NCBI GenBank assembly: GCA_013298665.1
Contig: JAAFIK010000001.1
Coordinates: 1-64,000, forward strand
DNA length: 64,000 nt
Direction of reading: 5' to 3'
DNA from: Chitinophagales bacterium
GTDB lineage: Bacteria; Bacteroidota; Bacteroidia; Chitinophagales; Chitinophagaceae
Part shown: one piece after another, positions 1 to 9,984 of the stretch
Numbering within the stretch: position 1 is the first letter of the stretch
Layout of the letters: each line of letters opens with the position of its first letter
The notes under the pieces: model-generated
What the model was told of the DNA's origin: nothing
What the model saw: only the letters and a program-made list of their open reading frames with translations
Databases searched by the model: none
Made by a program: the position numbers and the translations under genes

Positions 1-483
1 CTCATATTGTGTCTCGCCATAAAAAAAGGTCTCCCCCTGTGCGCCAAACTGCGCCTGCATAAAGGCCTGCTGCTGGGCAAAGGGGTTGCGTTTAAACTGC
101 CCGTCGTCAATAGAAGTATTGCCACCGGCGGCATTGGCATTAAAGGGCAGGTACTGGTACTGTTCACGGCCAAAGGCATCATAAGTCTGCGCGGTCACCA
201 CATCCACCGCAGCACCAAAGGTATTGCGCGAAGCCTGTTTGGCTACTGTTTGTATGGGACGGCCGAGACCATCCATATACACCGTTGTCTGCCGCACACG
301 GGTGATGGGCTGGCTGGCAGCGCTGATGGTGCTGTCGGTCAATCCGGGTGCTGCGGCTTCCCAGGTGCGGATATAGTTCACTTTGGTACCGGCGGGGTAG
401 GCGGCGGGCAGCGGGGCAGGAGATTGGGCAAAGAGTAGAAAGGGCAGCAGAAAAATCGTCAGCAGGGTTATCCTCGCGGTCAT
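1..483 (-). CDS. RHS-family secreted protein, N-terminal part (DUF6443-like), cut by window start
   Basis: Reading the minus strand from an ATG at 483 gives 161 codons without a stop up to the window edge, so the gene continues outside. The product starts with a signal peptide (hydrophobic TLLTIFLLPFLLFAQ, cleavage likely after AQ near residue 20). The mature part holds the pattern of the DUF6443 domain that opens many Bacteroidota RHS/YD-repeat proteins: QTTVYMDGLGRPIQTVAKQ followed by YDAFGREQYQYLPF. Such proteins are large, secreted, and often end in a polymorphic toxin, but the C-terminus lies outside the window, so no activity can be assigned. Family assignment is from motif recognition. 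Confidence 0.8.
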   Translation of the reverse strand, partial: MTARITLLTIFLLPFLLFAQSPAPLPAAYPAGTKVNYIRTWEAAAPGLTDSTISAASQPITRVRQTTVYMDGLGRPIQTVAKQASRNTFGAAVDVVTAQTYDAFGREQYQYLPFNANAAGGNTSIDDGQFKRNPFAQQQAFMQAQFGAQGETFFYGETQYE

Positions 484-1375
484 AGCATTACCGGTTGTGT
501 TGGTTATATTATAGTATTGTGGTGAAAACAGTGGTATCCACCGCAGCCGGTACAAATATGGGTAGATTTTTTCATACTACCAACCCGGGAAAACCCTGCT
601 TTTTGACCCCGGAAAACCCCTTTCTCAAAAGGGATAAGGGAACCATTGGCTATCAACCGGTTAAAAACGGGTGTTTCGCAAAAAGGGAATACTGGCTCCC
701 AAAGTTCCCAAAAACACTGCTGCTTTATCAAAATGCAAACGGTTTCACCCCAAATGCAAACGGATTTTATCAAAATGCAAACGGATTTTATCAAAATGCA
801 AACGGTTTTGGGTCAAATGCAAACGGTTTTGGGTCAAATGCAAACGGTTTCACCCCAAATGCAAACGGATTTTATCAAAATGCAAACGGTTTTGGGTCAA
901 ATGCAAACGGTTTTTTTCAAAATGCAAACGGTTTTGGGTCAAATGCAAACGTTTTTTTTCAAAATGCAAACGGTTTTGGGTCAAATGCAAACGGTTTTTC
1001 CCAAAATGCAAACGGTTTTGCCCCGGGTACAAACCGGATTTTTCCCATTACCGCCGGCACCGGAAGCATATCCCTGAACCGGTAACGAGGGGATTCATCT
1101 GCCGGATATTGACCCCGGGTGGTTCCATATATTTTATTTTTTCCGGAAAATTGTAAAAAATGGCGCAAAAAGGAGGCGAAAAATGGCCTTATGAAGCGCA
1201 GCCGAAAAGGAATAATTGCAAAAAAAAGGGCAAAAACGGGGGTGAAAATTTTGCTGTTTTTTGACTTAAATCAAAAAAAAGGGCGTTTTTCGAAAATAAA
1301 TGGCCAAAATGATTTTTTATGTCATTTTTTTCTCTTGCTTTATTCCGGGTACTGACAAAACAGTATTCCGAAAAT
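484..1375. other. Gene-free region (892 bp) with a repeat array and A-rich flanks
   Basis: No convincing gene lies here. Its centre is the 21-bp array listed separately. The left flank (about 555-731) has decayed copies of a similar pattern, with CCGGAAAACCCC- and CGCAAAAAGGG-like words. The right flank (about 1140-1320) is A-rich and polypurine on the plus strand. Several long open frames cross this region only because the repeat period is a multiple of three and the repeat lacks stop codons; they are not counted as genes. Confidence 0.7.
732..1025. repeat. 21-bp tandem repeat array, 14 units
   Basis: The core AATGCAAACGG begins at 732, 753, 774, 795, 816, 837, 858, 879, 900, 921, 942 (last base T), 963, 984 and 1005, an exact 21-bp spacing with no indel. 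The ten bases between cores are one of a few cassettes: TTTTGGGTCA, ATTTTATCAA-like, TTTCACCCCA, or a T-run with TCAA. A decayed further copy (GTACAAACCGG) follows at 1026. There is no unique sequence between units, so this is not a CRISPR. The period equals two helical turns (2 x 10.5 bp), and each unit has A-runs and T-runs about half a unit apart. Confidence 0.95.
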
Positions 1376-2005
1376 ATGAAAAAAAATAAAGTGGCGCTTA
1401 ACCTCAGGGGGTTAGGCATTCCCGCCAAATTGCAGAAGACAAGAGCGGTCGCAAAATCGCTCACCGGTAACCCTGATTACCCCAATCCGATACCCACACC
1501 GGAGGAATTGGTGGCCATTGCCAACAAGACGGAAAGTACTTTCCTGAAATACCAGTCGCTGGTTCAGGAAACGGCGAGCGTCCGTGCCATCCTGCAGGAG
1601 GAGGATACGTTGGTAGACACTGTACTCACCCGGGTAGGTGGGTATGTACAGGTGGCCTCCGGCGGCGATGAAGCCAAAATCCGGTCGGTAGGTTTCGACA
1701 TTAAGTCTGATTCTTCAAGGATCAGCGTAGTGGGCATTCCGCTGGCATTGGCCGCCAGTGCAGGTCAGAAGCCCGGCACAGTTGCGCTCAAGTGGAAGCC
1801 CGTTCGCGGTGCACACGCCTATGTGGTGCAGGTAACGGAAACCATTGGCGATGCAGAAAGCTGGAAACCGGCAGCAGTGGTCACCAAAAGTAAGGCCCTT
1901 ATAGAAGGCCTGAAAACGGGGACGCACTACTGGTTTCAGGTAGCCGTAACCGCCGCTGTTGGTCAGGGTGCCTGGAGCGACCCCGCCACCAGGATGGCAC
2001 CTTAA
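1376..2005 (+). CDS. Hypothetical protein with C-terminal fibronectin type III-like domain
   Basis: 209 residues from ATG 1376. An upstream in-frame start at 1319 would add 19 residues resembling nothing. There is no signal peptide. Residues 1-125 are mostly polar, with a likely helical segment around 41-90 and no recognised family. Residues about 133-207 look like a fibronectin type III fold: GTVALKWKPVRGAHAYVVQV, then LKTGTHYWFQVAVTAAVG and a final WSDPA. Such domains bind partners rather than catalyse. It stands alone between the repeat array and atpD. The function is unknown; the domain call rests on the W/Y pattern. Confidence 0.75.
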   Translation: MKKNKVALNLRGLGIPAKLQKTRAVAKSLTGNPDYPNPIPTPEELVAIANKTESTFLKYQSLVQETASVRAILQEEDTLVDTVLTRVGGYVQVASGGDEAKIRSVGFDIKSDSSRISVVGIPLALAASAGQKPGTVALKWKPVRGAHAYVVQVTETIGDAESWKPAAVVTKSKALIEGLKTGTHYWFQVAVTAAVGQGAWSDPATRMAP

Positions 2006-3885
<1,880 letters not shown>

Positions 3886-3889
3886 GCTG

Positions 3890-3904
3890 GTACTTAGTCT
3901 TTAG
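3890..3904 (+). repeat. Left inverted repeat of the cassette between atpD and atpC
   Basis: GTACTTAGTCTTTAG lies 5 bp after the atpD stop. Its reverse complement, with one mismatch, is at 4335-4349, overlapping the stop of the next gene. A second GTACTTAG (3911-3918) and the palindrome AGTACCTGGTACT follow directly. Confidence 0.75.
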
Positions 3905-3975
3905 TACCTGGTACTTAGCAACGGGAATAAAAAGAAGAAAGTCTGCGGGAATACACGCAGTGATTGAGTGATAAA

Positions 3976-4338
3976 ATGGCTAACCCCATGAATAAGTTCA
4001 AAAATTTGCTGGTTTGGCAAAAGTCAATTGAACTGGCGCAAGTCGTTTACACCCTTGCAGCAAGTTTTCCTGCAGAGGAGAAGTTTGGCTTGCAATCGCA
4101 GGTAAGAAGATGCGTTGTTTCGATAGCGTCAAATATTGCGGAAGGCGCAGGCAGAGCATCAGAAGGAGAGTTTAAACATTTTTTGGGTATTGCACTGGGA
4201 TCGGGTTTTGAGTTGGAAACACAACTGATCCTTGCACATAAGTTTAATTATATATCAAACGAAACCCTGGTACAGGTAACAAACGGACTGCTTGAAATTC
4301 AGCGAATGATCAACGGATTACGCAGAAGCATCCGCTAA
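3976..4338 (+). CDS. Four-helix bundle protein (TIGR02436 / S23 intervening-sequence type)
   Basis: 120 residues from ATG 3976; a TTG at 3964 and an ATG at 3988 (MNKFKNLLVW) are alternatives. The family shows as FKNLLVWQKSIELAQVVY, then FGLQSQVRRCVVSIASNIAEGAGR and a final LLEIQRMINGLRRSIR. These small all-helical proteins were first found in intervening sequences of 23S rRNA genes, but most copies are scattered through genomes and have no settled function. The gene splits atpD from atpC and is bounded by a 15-bp inverted repeat, suggesting an inserted cassette. It is co-oriented with both neighbours, so it is probably read with them. Confidence 0.9.
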   Translation: MANPMNKFKNLLVWQKSIELAQVVYTLAASFPAEEKFGLQSQVRRCVVSIASNIAEGAGRASEGEFKHFLGIALGSGFELETQLILAHKFNYISNETLVQVTNGLLEIQRMINGLRRSIR

Positions 4339-4349
4339 GGACTAAGTAC
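4335..4349 (-). repeat. Right inverted repeat of the cassette between atpD and atpC
   Basis: CTAAGGACTAAGTAC overlaps the TAA stop of the four-helix-bundle gene and is the inverse of 3890-3904 with 14 of 15 positions matching. Further ACTAAGGACTAA copies follow up to about 4360. Confidence 0.75.
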
Positions 4350-4370
4350 TAAGGACTAACGACTATCATC

Positions 4371-4622
4371 ATGACTCTAGAGATACTGACTCCGGAAAAA
4401 AAAATATTCAGCGGCGATGTATACGGCGTACTGTTGCCCGGTATCAGCGGTTTGTTTGAGGTGCTGGACAGGCACGCCCCGATGGTAAGTGCACTGAGGG
4501 CAGGTACTATGAAAGTACTGATCGATAAAAGCGCATCAACATTATATACCATCCAGAGCGGATTTGTGGAAGTACTCAACAATAAAACCACTGTACTCAT
4601 CGAAGGGGCTGTTGAAGGATAA
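4371..4622 (+). CDS. atpC: ATP synthase F1 epsilon subunit, short form
   Basis: 83 residues. The epsilon subunit sits on the central stalk between gamma and the c-ring and couples or inhibits rotation. The N-terminal beta-sandwich is recognisable: LEILTPEKKIFSGDVYGVLLP, GLFEVLDRHAPMVSALRAG, and FVEVLNNKTTVLIEGA near the end. The C-terminal helical hairpin that inhibits ATP hydrolysis in many bacteria is missing; short epsilon subunits of about 80 residues are normal in Bacteroidota. It would follow atpD directly but for the inserted gene. A probable terminator follows at 4651. Confidence 0.95.
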   Translation: MTLEILTPEKKIFSGDVYGVLLPGISGLFEVLDRHAPMVSALRAGTMKVLIDKSASTLYTIQSGFVEVLNNKTTVLIEGAVEG

Positions 4623-4650
4623 GCCATCATTTTTGTACGACGATATTGAC

Positions 4651-4678
4651 CCGTGGCAGCAGCTGCGGGTTTTTTTGT
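4651..4678 (+). terminator. Probable terminator of the atpD-atpC unit
   Basis: GCAG-CAG-CTGC core stem with outer CC/GG pairs, followed by a run of seven T (4671-4677). The stem is short but the T-run is clear, 28 bp after the atpC stop. Confidence 0.6.
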
Positions 4679-4743
4679 GCAACGGCATGGCGGCGGCGAT
4701 TAAAACTACGCGATGTACTTATCCGTATGTGCAATAACCTCAT

Positions 4744-4751
4744 TACCTTTG
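4744..4751 (+). promoter_or_regulatory. Promoter -7 element for the M1 peptidase gene
   Basis: TACCTTTG is an exact match to TAnnTTTG, 69 bp before the chosen ATG at 4821. No good TTTG is seen at the -33 distance. Its position argues for the ATG at 4821 rather than the in-frame ATG at 4713, which lies upstream of the element. Confidence 0.5.
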
Positions 4752-4820
4752 GCAAAACCTGCTGCCGGATACCAACCTGCAGCAGGTCATACATACAATA
4801 TCAAAAAAAACTGCTTGAAC

Positions 4821-7118
4821 ATGTTACGTTTGCTATCTGTCTTTATCTGTCTTGTCTGCCTCAGCAGCGCATATGCACAGGATGATTATGTGCCGGTAAC
4901 CCATCCCATCGCAGGCGCCACGCCCCTGAGTACAGGACAAAGCGGTACCGGTGCCAACATCAACGTTGTGTATCACCGTGCAGACTGGACGGTTAATCCC
5001 AATGCAGCTTCAAAAACCATCACCGGCACCATCACCACCTGTTTCAAAACGCTTACGGCTAATGTGAGCAGCCTCAGCTTCGACCTGAATAAAACTTCTT
5101 TCAACAACGGATCACTCGTCATCACCTACCACGGCAGCAACTGCAGCTTCAGTTTCCCCACTACCGGTAATGTGAATATTGTCAACATCACCTTACCCGC
5201 TTCAATCGCAGCAACGGGTACACCCGACTCTGTCACGATCAGCTATTCAGGCATACCTCCCGCCAGGAATGGTGCAGCCGAAGGGTTTCAGAAAGGAACA
5301 TATACCGACCAGAACGGTGTTACGCAAAATTATACCACCACGCTGTCTGAGTCTTACGAAGACCGCGACTGGTGGCCCTGCAAAGCTGATATGCAGGATA
5401 AGATCGACTCAATGGACATCAACGTAACCGTGCCCTGGAGCGGTGCCGACACCTTCTGGGTGGCAACCAATGGAAAACTGGTGGACTCTGCCATCAACGC
5501 AGGTAACCGTATCTTCAGATTCAAAACGCGTTACCCCATTGCCTCTTACCTGGTTTGCCTCGCCGTGGCCAAATACAACCGCTATTACAGCCAGACCCTT
5601 GCAGGCAGTACGAATGTGCCTACGGCATTTTACCTGCTTGGTGGAAAAACGGCCGCTTATTATACCAATGCACTATCGGCTATGACAAAAATCAATGCTG
5701 TTGTAACCGCCTTCAGCGCCAAACTGGGCGATTACCCATTCAAGCTGGAGAAGCACGGGTTTTATGATGGATTGCTGGGTGCAGGCGGAATGGAACACCA
5801 GACTTTTTCGGGTATGTCATCTGGCTCAATCGCCAGTTTGTCCACCCTCGCACACGAATTGATGCACCAGTGGTTTGGCGACAATGTAACCTTTGCCACC
5901 TGGAACGATCTTTGGCTGGCAGAGGGTTTTGCCCGCTATGGCGAGGCACTCGCAGCAGAACTGGTGCCGTCCCTCGGTATCAACCCTTACAGCATCCGCA
6001 ATAGTTTCAAAACCAGTGCACTCGGCCAGAATGCACAAAGCGCCTGGATACCCAACGGCAACAGTGGTACCTCGGCCTTAATCTGGAGCAGCAATTATGG
6101 CGGTACGGTGTATTCGCGGGGCGGCATCATCGTATCGATGCTGCGTGCCATCTGCGGCGATCAGAAGTTCTTCGAAGCCCTGACCAATTACCAAACCAGC
6201 CTGGCCGGTAAATCAGCCACAGGCGATTCACTCAAGAACCATTTTAATGCGGTGCTGAATACCGATATCTCCGGCTTTTTTGATAATTATGTGGGTGGAT
6301 CCGGCGCTGCGGCTACTGCCGTGGGTGGTGTAGGCAATCCCATTTATACTATTGGCTGGAACAACCCCTCAGGCAACAAACTGGTGGTACGTGTCAATTC
6401 GCAAACCCGGTCCGCCGGGTCGAATGTGAGCTATTTTACCGGTCCCGTTGTACTGCACGTGACCGGTGCCACACCAGCCACACAGGATACCACCATCGTA
6501 TTTTACGACTGGGGTGGGGGCAAACTCTCTTATGCCGGTAATGGTGTAAGTGAACTCATCAGTGGCAACCTGCTCAGCTACGACCTGTCGTTTGTACCAA
6601 CTGCTGTAGCCTACGACGATAGTGCGCGCACCCTCTCTACCGGTACCACCACCAAAGATGTAAACCTGCTGGGCTATATCTGGTCGGGTGGTACCAGTAC
6701 GGCCTGGAATACAACAGCCAACTGGACGGCCTGCTGCGGTGTGCCACCCGACAATGCCGATGTAACCATAGCCACGACTACTTTTCCACCCATACTGCCC
6801 GCTGCGGTAACGATGCGCAACCTTACCCTCAACGCGGGCAAATACCTCGACCTTGGTAATATGACGCTGACCATCAATGGTGCCATCACGGGTACGGGTA
6901 GTCTGTCGGGATCAGCGGCATCAAATCTTGTCATCAACGGGAATGCCGGTGCCATCAACTTTCTGCAGACTAATGCCGCCACCCGTTCCTTAAATAACCT
7001 CACGCTTTCACCCGGCAGCGCGGCAAGGCTCAGTACAGCACTGGAGGTGAATACCTTACAGGTGGGGACGTCGAATTTTACGATTAATACCGGGGTGGCG
7101 TTGAAGGTGAAGTTGTAA
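4821..7118 (+). CDS. Exported M1-family (gluzincin) metallopeptidase with C-terminal beta domain
   Basis: 765 residues from ATG 4821, chosen because it gives a signal peptide (MLRLLSVFICLVCLSSAYAQ) directly at the start. The zinc site HELMH is at 345-349 with the third ligand in WLAEGFARY at Glu368, giving HExxH-x18-E. GAGGMEHQ upstream corresponds to the GxMEN substrate-binding loop. Aminopeptidases of this family remove N-terminal residues; this one should act in the periplasm or outside. After about residue 510 comes a Thr/Gly/Asn-rich region, including a WSGGTSTAWNTTANW segment and beta-strand repeats. It stops at VALKVKL with no recognisable type IX sorting domain. Confidence 0.9.
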   Translation: MLRLLSVFICLVCLSSAYAQDDYVPVTHPIAGATPLSTGQSGTGANINVVYHRADWTVNPNAASKTITGTITTCFKTLTANVSSLSFDLNKTSFNNGSLVITYHGSNCSFSFPTTGNVNIVNITLPASIAATGTPDSVTISYSGIPPARNGAAEGFQKGTYTDQNGVTQNYTTTLSESYEDRDWWPCKADMQDKIDSMDINVTVPWSGADTFWVATNGKLVDSAINAGNRIFRFKTRYPIASYLVCLAVAKYNRYYSQTLAGSTNVPTAFYLLGGKTAAYYTNALSAMTKINAVVTAFSAKLGDYPFKLEKHGFYDGLLGAGGMEHQTFSGMSSGSIASLSTLAHELMHQWFGDNVTFATWNDLWLAEGFARYGEALAAELVPSLGINPYSIRNSFKTSALGQNAQSAWIPNGNSGTSALIWSSNYGGTVYSRGGIIVSMLRAICGDQKFFEALTNYQTSLAGKSATGDSLKNHFNAVLNTDISGFFDNYVGGSGAAATAVGGVGNPIYTIGWNNPSGNKLVVRVNSQTRSAGSNVSYFTGPVVLHVTGATPATQDTTIVFYDWGGGKLSYAGNGVSELISGNLLSYDLSFVPTAVAYDDSARTLSTGTTTKDVNLLGYIWSGGTSTAWNTTANWTACCGVPPDNADVTIATTTFPPILPAAVTMRNLTLNAGKYLDLGNMTLTINGAITGTGSLSGSAASNLVINGNAGAINFLQTNAATRSLNNLTLSPGSAARLSTALEVNTLQVGTSNFTINTGVALKVKL

Positions 7119-7354
7119 GATTATCAGGTGAAATATGGCCTTCAGGAAGCGAATGATCCCTGGGATGAAAGTCTTAGACGGATTCAGGCAAACATTTGGT
7201 AATGTACATATTTTATACAGACTCACGGCCACCCAGCTTCAGATAATGAAATCGATATACCGGCTGCTCTGCTGCCTGAATTACATGAACAACCATCGAT
7301 CCGGTAATCGTTCAATACAGTTACCTGCCGGTTGATTGCTGAATGCTGCTCCCG

Positions 7355-7792
7355 TTATGCAGTTGCCATCGTTTTTTTTACGGTAGCTTGTGTTAGTTCC
7401 GGAGATGATTTCACGATGAGTTTATACGGACGGTTAAATGCTTCCTGGTTAAGTTTGAAATGTACAGACAGTTTACGGATAACAAGCTTGCTCAGTCCTT
7501 TTTTGTAATGCAGTATATCACTCATCAGCCCTTTGCTTACACCCAGCAGGGCAGCAAGTTCAGTCGCTTTGATATGGTTGGCCGCCATTAGTTGCCGGAT
7601 CAGGCAAACAGGATCAGCATCCGGTGTACTGAAATGTACCTGCTGGTATTTTTCGATCAGGAGGGTGAGCAACTCAATCTCATCACGTATGGCTTTGGAA
7701 GGCTTTGTATTGCTCAGCAGTTGCTCCAGTATTTTGCAACAGGTTTTGTATTGTGTCGTCGTTTTAATGACGGTATATTTTAATGTTTGCAT
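7355..7792 (-). CDS. higA: HigA-type antitoxin / helix-turn-helix regulator
   Basis: 145 residues from ATG 7792; a TTG at 7798 would add two. The C-terminal half has an XRE-like helix-turn-helix: IKATELAALLGVSKGLMSDI followed by LHYKKGLSKLVIRKLSVHF. In HigBA systems the HTH protein neutralises the HigB mRNA interferase and represses the pair's promoter. It follows the toxin gene with only 7 bp between, the toxin-first order typical of HigBA. The roughly 65-residue N-terminal part is helical and not distinctive. The pairing supports the call; autoregulation is inferred from the family. Confidence 0.85.
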   Translation of the reverse strand: MQTLKYTVIKTTTQYKTCCKILEQLLSNTKPSKAIRDEIELLTLLIEKYQQVHFSTPDADPVCLIRQLMAANHIKATELAALLGVSKGLMSDILHYKKGLSKLVIRKLSVHFKLNQEAFNRPYKLIVKSSPELTQATVKKTMATA

Positions 7793-7799
7793 GTTCAAT

Positions 7800-8132
7800 T
7801 TAATATTCGGTTACCCTGTATTGTTGCCTTTTTTTACAAAGGACATTATATTCCGCATGTGTACCTATCCAGCATATAAACAAGTGTACCTGTTTATGAC
7901 CGAAAGCGTATTTGGCAATTATGCGGTAATGATTACCCCCTATGTCAATTACAACCCTGTTGCTTCCATTACCCAATAAGTCTGCAGTCCTGAAGGTGCA
8001 GAGGATATCGCCCGGTGTTTGCCAGTCCGCAAACCTTACCATTTGCAGCCATCCCGTTAGCGCAGCACGGCTTCCGGGATATAAGGTCATAAAGCTCATC
8101 AGGGCCGGTTGCTTGATAAGGTGTACTTTCAT
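7800..8132 (-). CDS. higB: HigB-family toxin
   Basis: 110 residues from ATG 8132 (MKVHLIK), preferred over 8144 because family members start this way. The HigB pattern is clear: VRFADWQTPGDILCTFRTAD, then NRVVIDIGGNHYRIIAKYAF and FICWIGTHAEYN near the C-terminus. HigB toxins are RelE-fold ribonucleases that cut mRNA, usually at the ribosome. It is first in a two-gene minus-strand unit with the HTH antitoxin. A possible promoter, TATCTTCA with TTGT 21 bp before it, lies just upstream on the minus strand. No truncation is seen. Confidence 0.88.
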   Translation of the reverse strand: MKVHLIKQPALMSFMTLYPGSRAALTGWLQMVRFADWQTPGDILCTFRTADLLGNGSNRVVIDIGGNHYRIIAKYAFGHKQVHLFICWIGTHAEYNVLCKKRQQYRVTEY

Positions 8133-8239
8133 AATGTGGTGCATGAAGATACCAATAGTTTACATTTGGTGAACAATTTGTGCGGGGATATACCCTGGTT
8201 CATGAAACTGATGTTTAAAAGCTTTCGTTACTTTACAGT

Positions 8240-8926
8240 ATGCCGATCTCCATCATCATCCCCACCTGTAACGAAGCCGGAAACATCGGCCCGCTCATTG
8301 CATACCTGAAGCAGTATGGCGGTACCGCACTGGCTGAAATACTGGTTTGTGACGGGGGCAGTACCGATGCTACGGCAGCAGTAGCTGCAGCAGCCGGGGC
8401 AAGGGTGGTGCCGGCAGCAAAAGGCAGGGCTATGCAGATGCATGCGGGGGCTGCAATAGCCGCGGGCGATACCTTATATTTTGTACACGCCGACACCTTT
8501 CCGCCACAGGGTTTTGCTCAGGATATTACAACTGCTGTACAGCAGGGCTATGCCATTGGACGTTACCGTACCCGCTTCGATTCACGGGCGTGGCTGCTGA
8601 AACTGAATGCCTGGTTTACCCGCTTCGATTGGTGGATGTGTTATGGTGGCGACCAGACCCTGTTTATCACCAAAGCCGTTTACCAGCTTGCCGGGGGCTT
8701 CAATACCACCATGCTGATCATGGAAGAATATGAATTTACGGAACGCGCCAGGGCATATGGCCGCTACCTTGTGTTGCCCGGGGCAGCCACTGTTTCTGCC
8801 CGAAAATATGAAGGCCGAAGCTGGTTGCAGGTACAACGCGCTAATTACAGGGCCACGCAACTCTACAAAAAAGGAGCTTCCCAGGAAACCATTGCGGCAA
8901 CCTATAAACAGATGCTGGCAAAGTAA
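8240..8926 (+). CDS. Glycosyltransferase family 2, arsenosugar-type (TIGR04283-like)
   Basis: 228 residues. The GT-A fold shows at the N-terminus: ISIIIPTCNEAGNIGPLI, then the nucleotide-binding LVCDGGSTDAT (Asp38, Asp43) and YFVHADTFPP for the metal site. GGDQTLFITKAVYQLAGGF and the following IMEEYEFTERARAYG match the subfamily named for its place in arsenosugar clusters. The presumed role is transfer of a sugar or activated aglycone in the cytosol; the true substrate is not established. It is on the opposite strand from TIGR04282, ArsS and the peroxidase-like gene at 10.5-12.7 kb, which belong to the same pathway set. Confidence 0.88.
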   Translation: MPISIIIPTCNEAGNIGPLIAYLKQYGGTALAEILVCDGGSTDATAAVAAAAGARVVPAAKGRAMQMHAGAAIAAGDTLYFVHADTFPPQGFAQDITTAVQQGYAIGRYRTRFDSRAWLLKLNAWFTRFDWWMCYGGDQTLFITKAVYQLAGGFNTTMLIMEEYEFTERARAYGRYLVLPGAATVSARKYEGRSWLQVQRANYRATQLYKKGASQETIAATYKQMLAK

Positions 8927-8930
8927 AAGT

Positions 8931-9890
8931 CTACCACTGTTTTTTTATCCTTACCCTGGCCCAGGCACAAAATGGAAGGACAACCCATAATATCCAGCAC
9001 CAACTGCTGCCTGTTACCAACCATAAGGTAAGTATAATCAATAGCAGGTAGAAGGGGTAGAGCAGGAAAAGTGCGCCTGTCATTGCCGAGTCAAAATGAT
9101 CATTGTGCGCCAGTTTTTTCCAGCAATATCTTTTGAGCGGGCGGTACAGTGGCCAATGGGCGATCCTGCCGGCCAGCGCCGGTAAGGCCAGTAACAGTCG
9201 TTGCCACGCAGGCACCTGCAGGGCAAAGGTTTGCTGTAACAGGGGGGTATCTTTTTGAGCTATTTCATACACCTGTTGCTGCAGTTCGGCTGTAAGCAAT
9301 TGGTTGAATGTGGCGATGGATTTACCCGGTGGCTGTGAAAGATCAATGTCTGCTGCCGTTATGATACGGCCAAATCCCAGATGAATATCCTTGCCAAAAC
9401 TGCTGAAACTCTGGTAGTTGATGCCGGCAGGTAATACCTTTAACGGGATACCCGCTTCCCAACTGCTTACGGCAAGCCTTGCGGTACCTTTCATGAGCGG
9501 GCGCAGATGCCATTCGTTGATGCAACGCCCTTCTGTAAAAATCAGTACAACGCCATTGCGTTTGAAGAGATCGCGGCATTGGTCGAACGTGGTGTAGTTG
9601 TGTGCTAAGTTTTCGGCGCCCTCACTCAGGCGGTAAACCGGCAGGATATTGAGCTGACGGAGCAGCCAACTGGTGAAGCCACCCGAAAATGCATCGCCCC
9701 TGGCCAATGAATATACCGGCTGCCGGAAGAGTGTGGCGATAATGATTGCATCTAAAAAAGAATTGGGGTGATTGGCGGCGATGAGTAGTGGCCCCTTCAG
9801 ATCCAGCAGGGTTTTATCGCTGATGCGCAGGCTGCGGCAATAGATACGGAAAGCCAGACGTGCGGGTAATTTTAGTAACGAAAACAGCAA
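8931..9890 (-). CDS. Lysophospholipid acyltransferase (PlsC-like)
   Basis: About 319 residues from a TTG at 9890 (LLFSLLKLPARLAF). Upstream ATGs, such as 10001, are in frame but would overlap the divergent gene at 9985 and its promoter; a -7-like TACCTTCC (minus strand, 9911-9904) lies just before the TTG. The acyltransferase site is AANHPNSFLDA, the Bacteroidota form of the NHx4D block, with FTEGRCINEW corresponding to FPEGTRS and GTARLA after it. A hydrophobic pair of helices near the C-terminus suggests membrane attachment. The family transfers acyl chains to lysophospholipids or glycerol phosphates. It ends 4 bp from the convergent glycosyltransferase. Start uncertain, family firm. Confidence 0.82.
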   Translation of the reverse strand: MLFSLLKLPARLAFRIYCRSLRISDKTLLDLKGPLLIAANHPNSFLDAIIIATLFRQPVYSLARGDAFSGGFTSWLLRQLNILPVYRLSEGAENLAHNYTTFDQCRDLFKRNGVVLIFTEGRCINEWHLRPLMKGTARLAVSSWEAGIPLKVLPAGINYQSFSSFGKDIHLGFGRIITAADIDLSQPPGKSIATFNQLLTAELQQQVYEIAQKDTPLLQQTFALQVPAWQRLLLALPALAGRIAHWPLYRPLKRYCWKKLAHNDHFDSAMTGALFLLYPFYLLLIILTLWLVTGSSWCWILWVVLPFCAWARVRIKKQW

Positions 9891-9940
9891 AGGATTTTTT
9901 TTTGGAAGGTAAGGATATTTCCTTTCACCCGGATATGGGA

Positions 9941-9971
9941 TTGGCAAAACAAGGAATGCCCCATAGTTTTG
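9941..9971 (+). promoter_or_regulatory. Promoter of the ricin-like secreted protein gene
   Basis: TAGTTTTG (9964-9971) matches TAnnTTTG exactly; TTGG (9941-9944) sits 19 bp before it as a partial -33 element. The ATG is at 9985, giving a very short leader. Confidence 0.6.
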
Positions 9972-9984
9972 TAAAAAATGCGTT

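Noticed and set aside
732-1025. CRISPR array
   Set aside because: Units are 21 bp with no unique spacers of 25-40 bp, and no cas genes are in the window.
495-1168. Five overlapping open frames across the 21-bp array, such as 495-1085 with repeated NANGF(Y/G)(Q/S) heptapeptides
   Set aside because: The repeat is a multiple of three and has no stop in most frames, so frames stay open on both strands at once. None has a promoter, a family match or a better case than the others.
7135-7335. 66-residue ORF after the M1 peptidase gene
   Set aside because: No family match, no promoter and no neighbour support. Another frame here (about 7140-7195) looks slightly more protein-like but is broken by stops; too weak to call even as a pseudogene.
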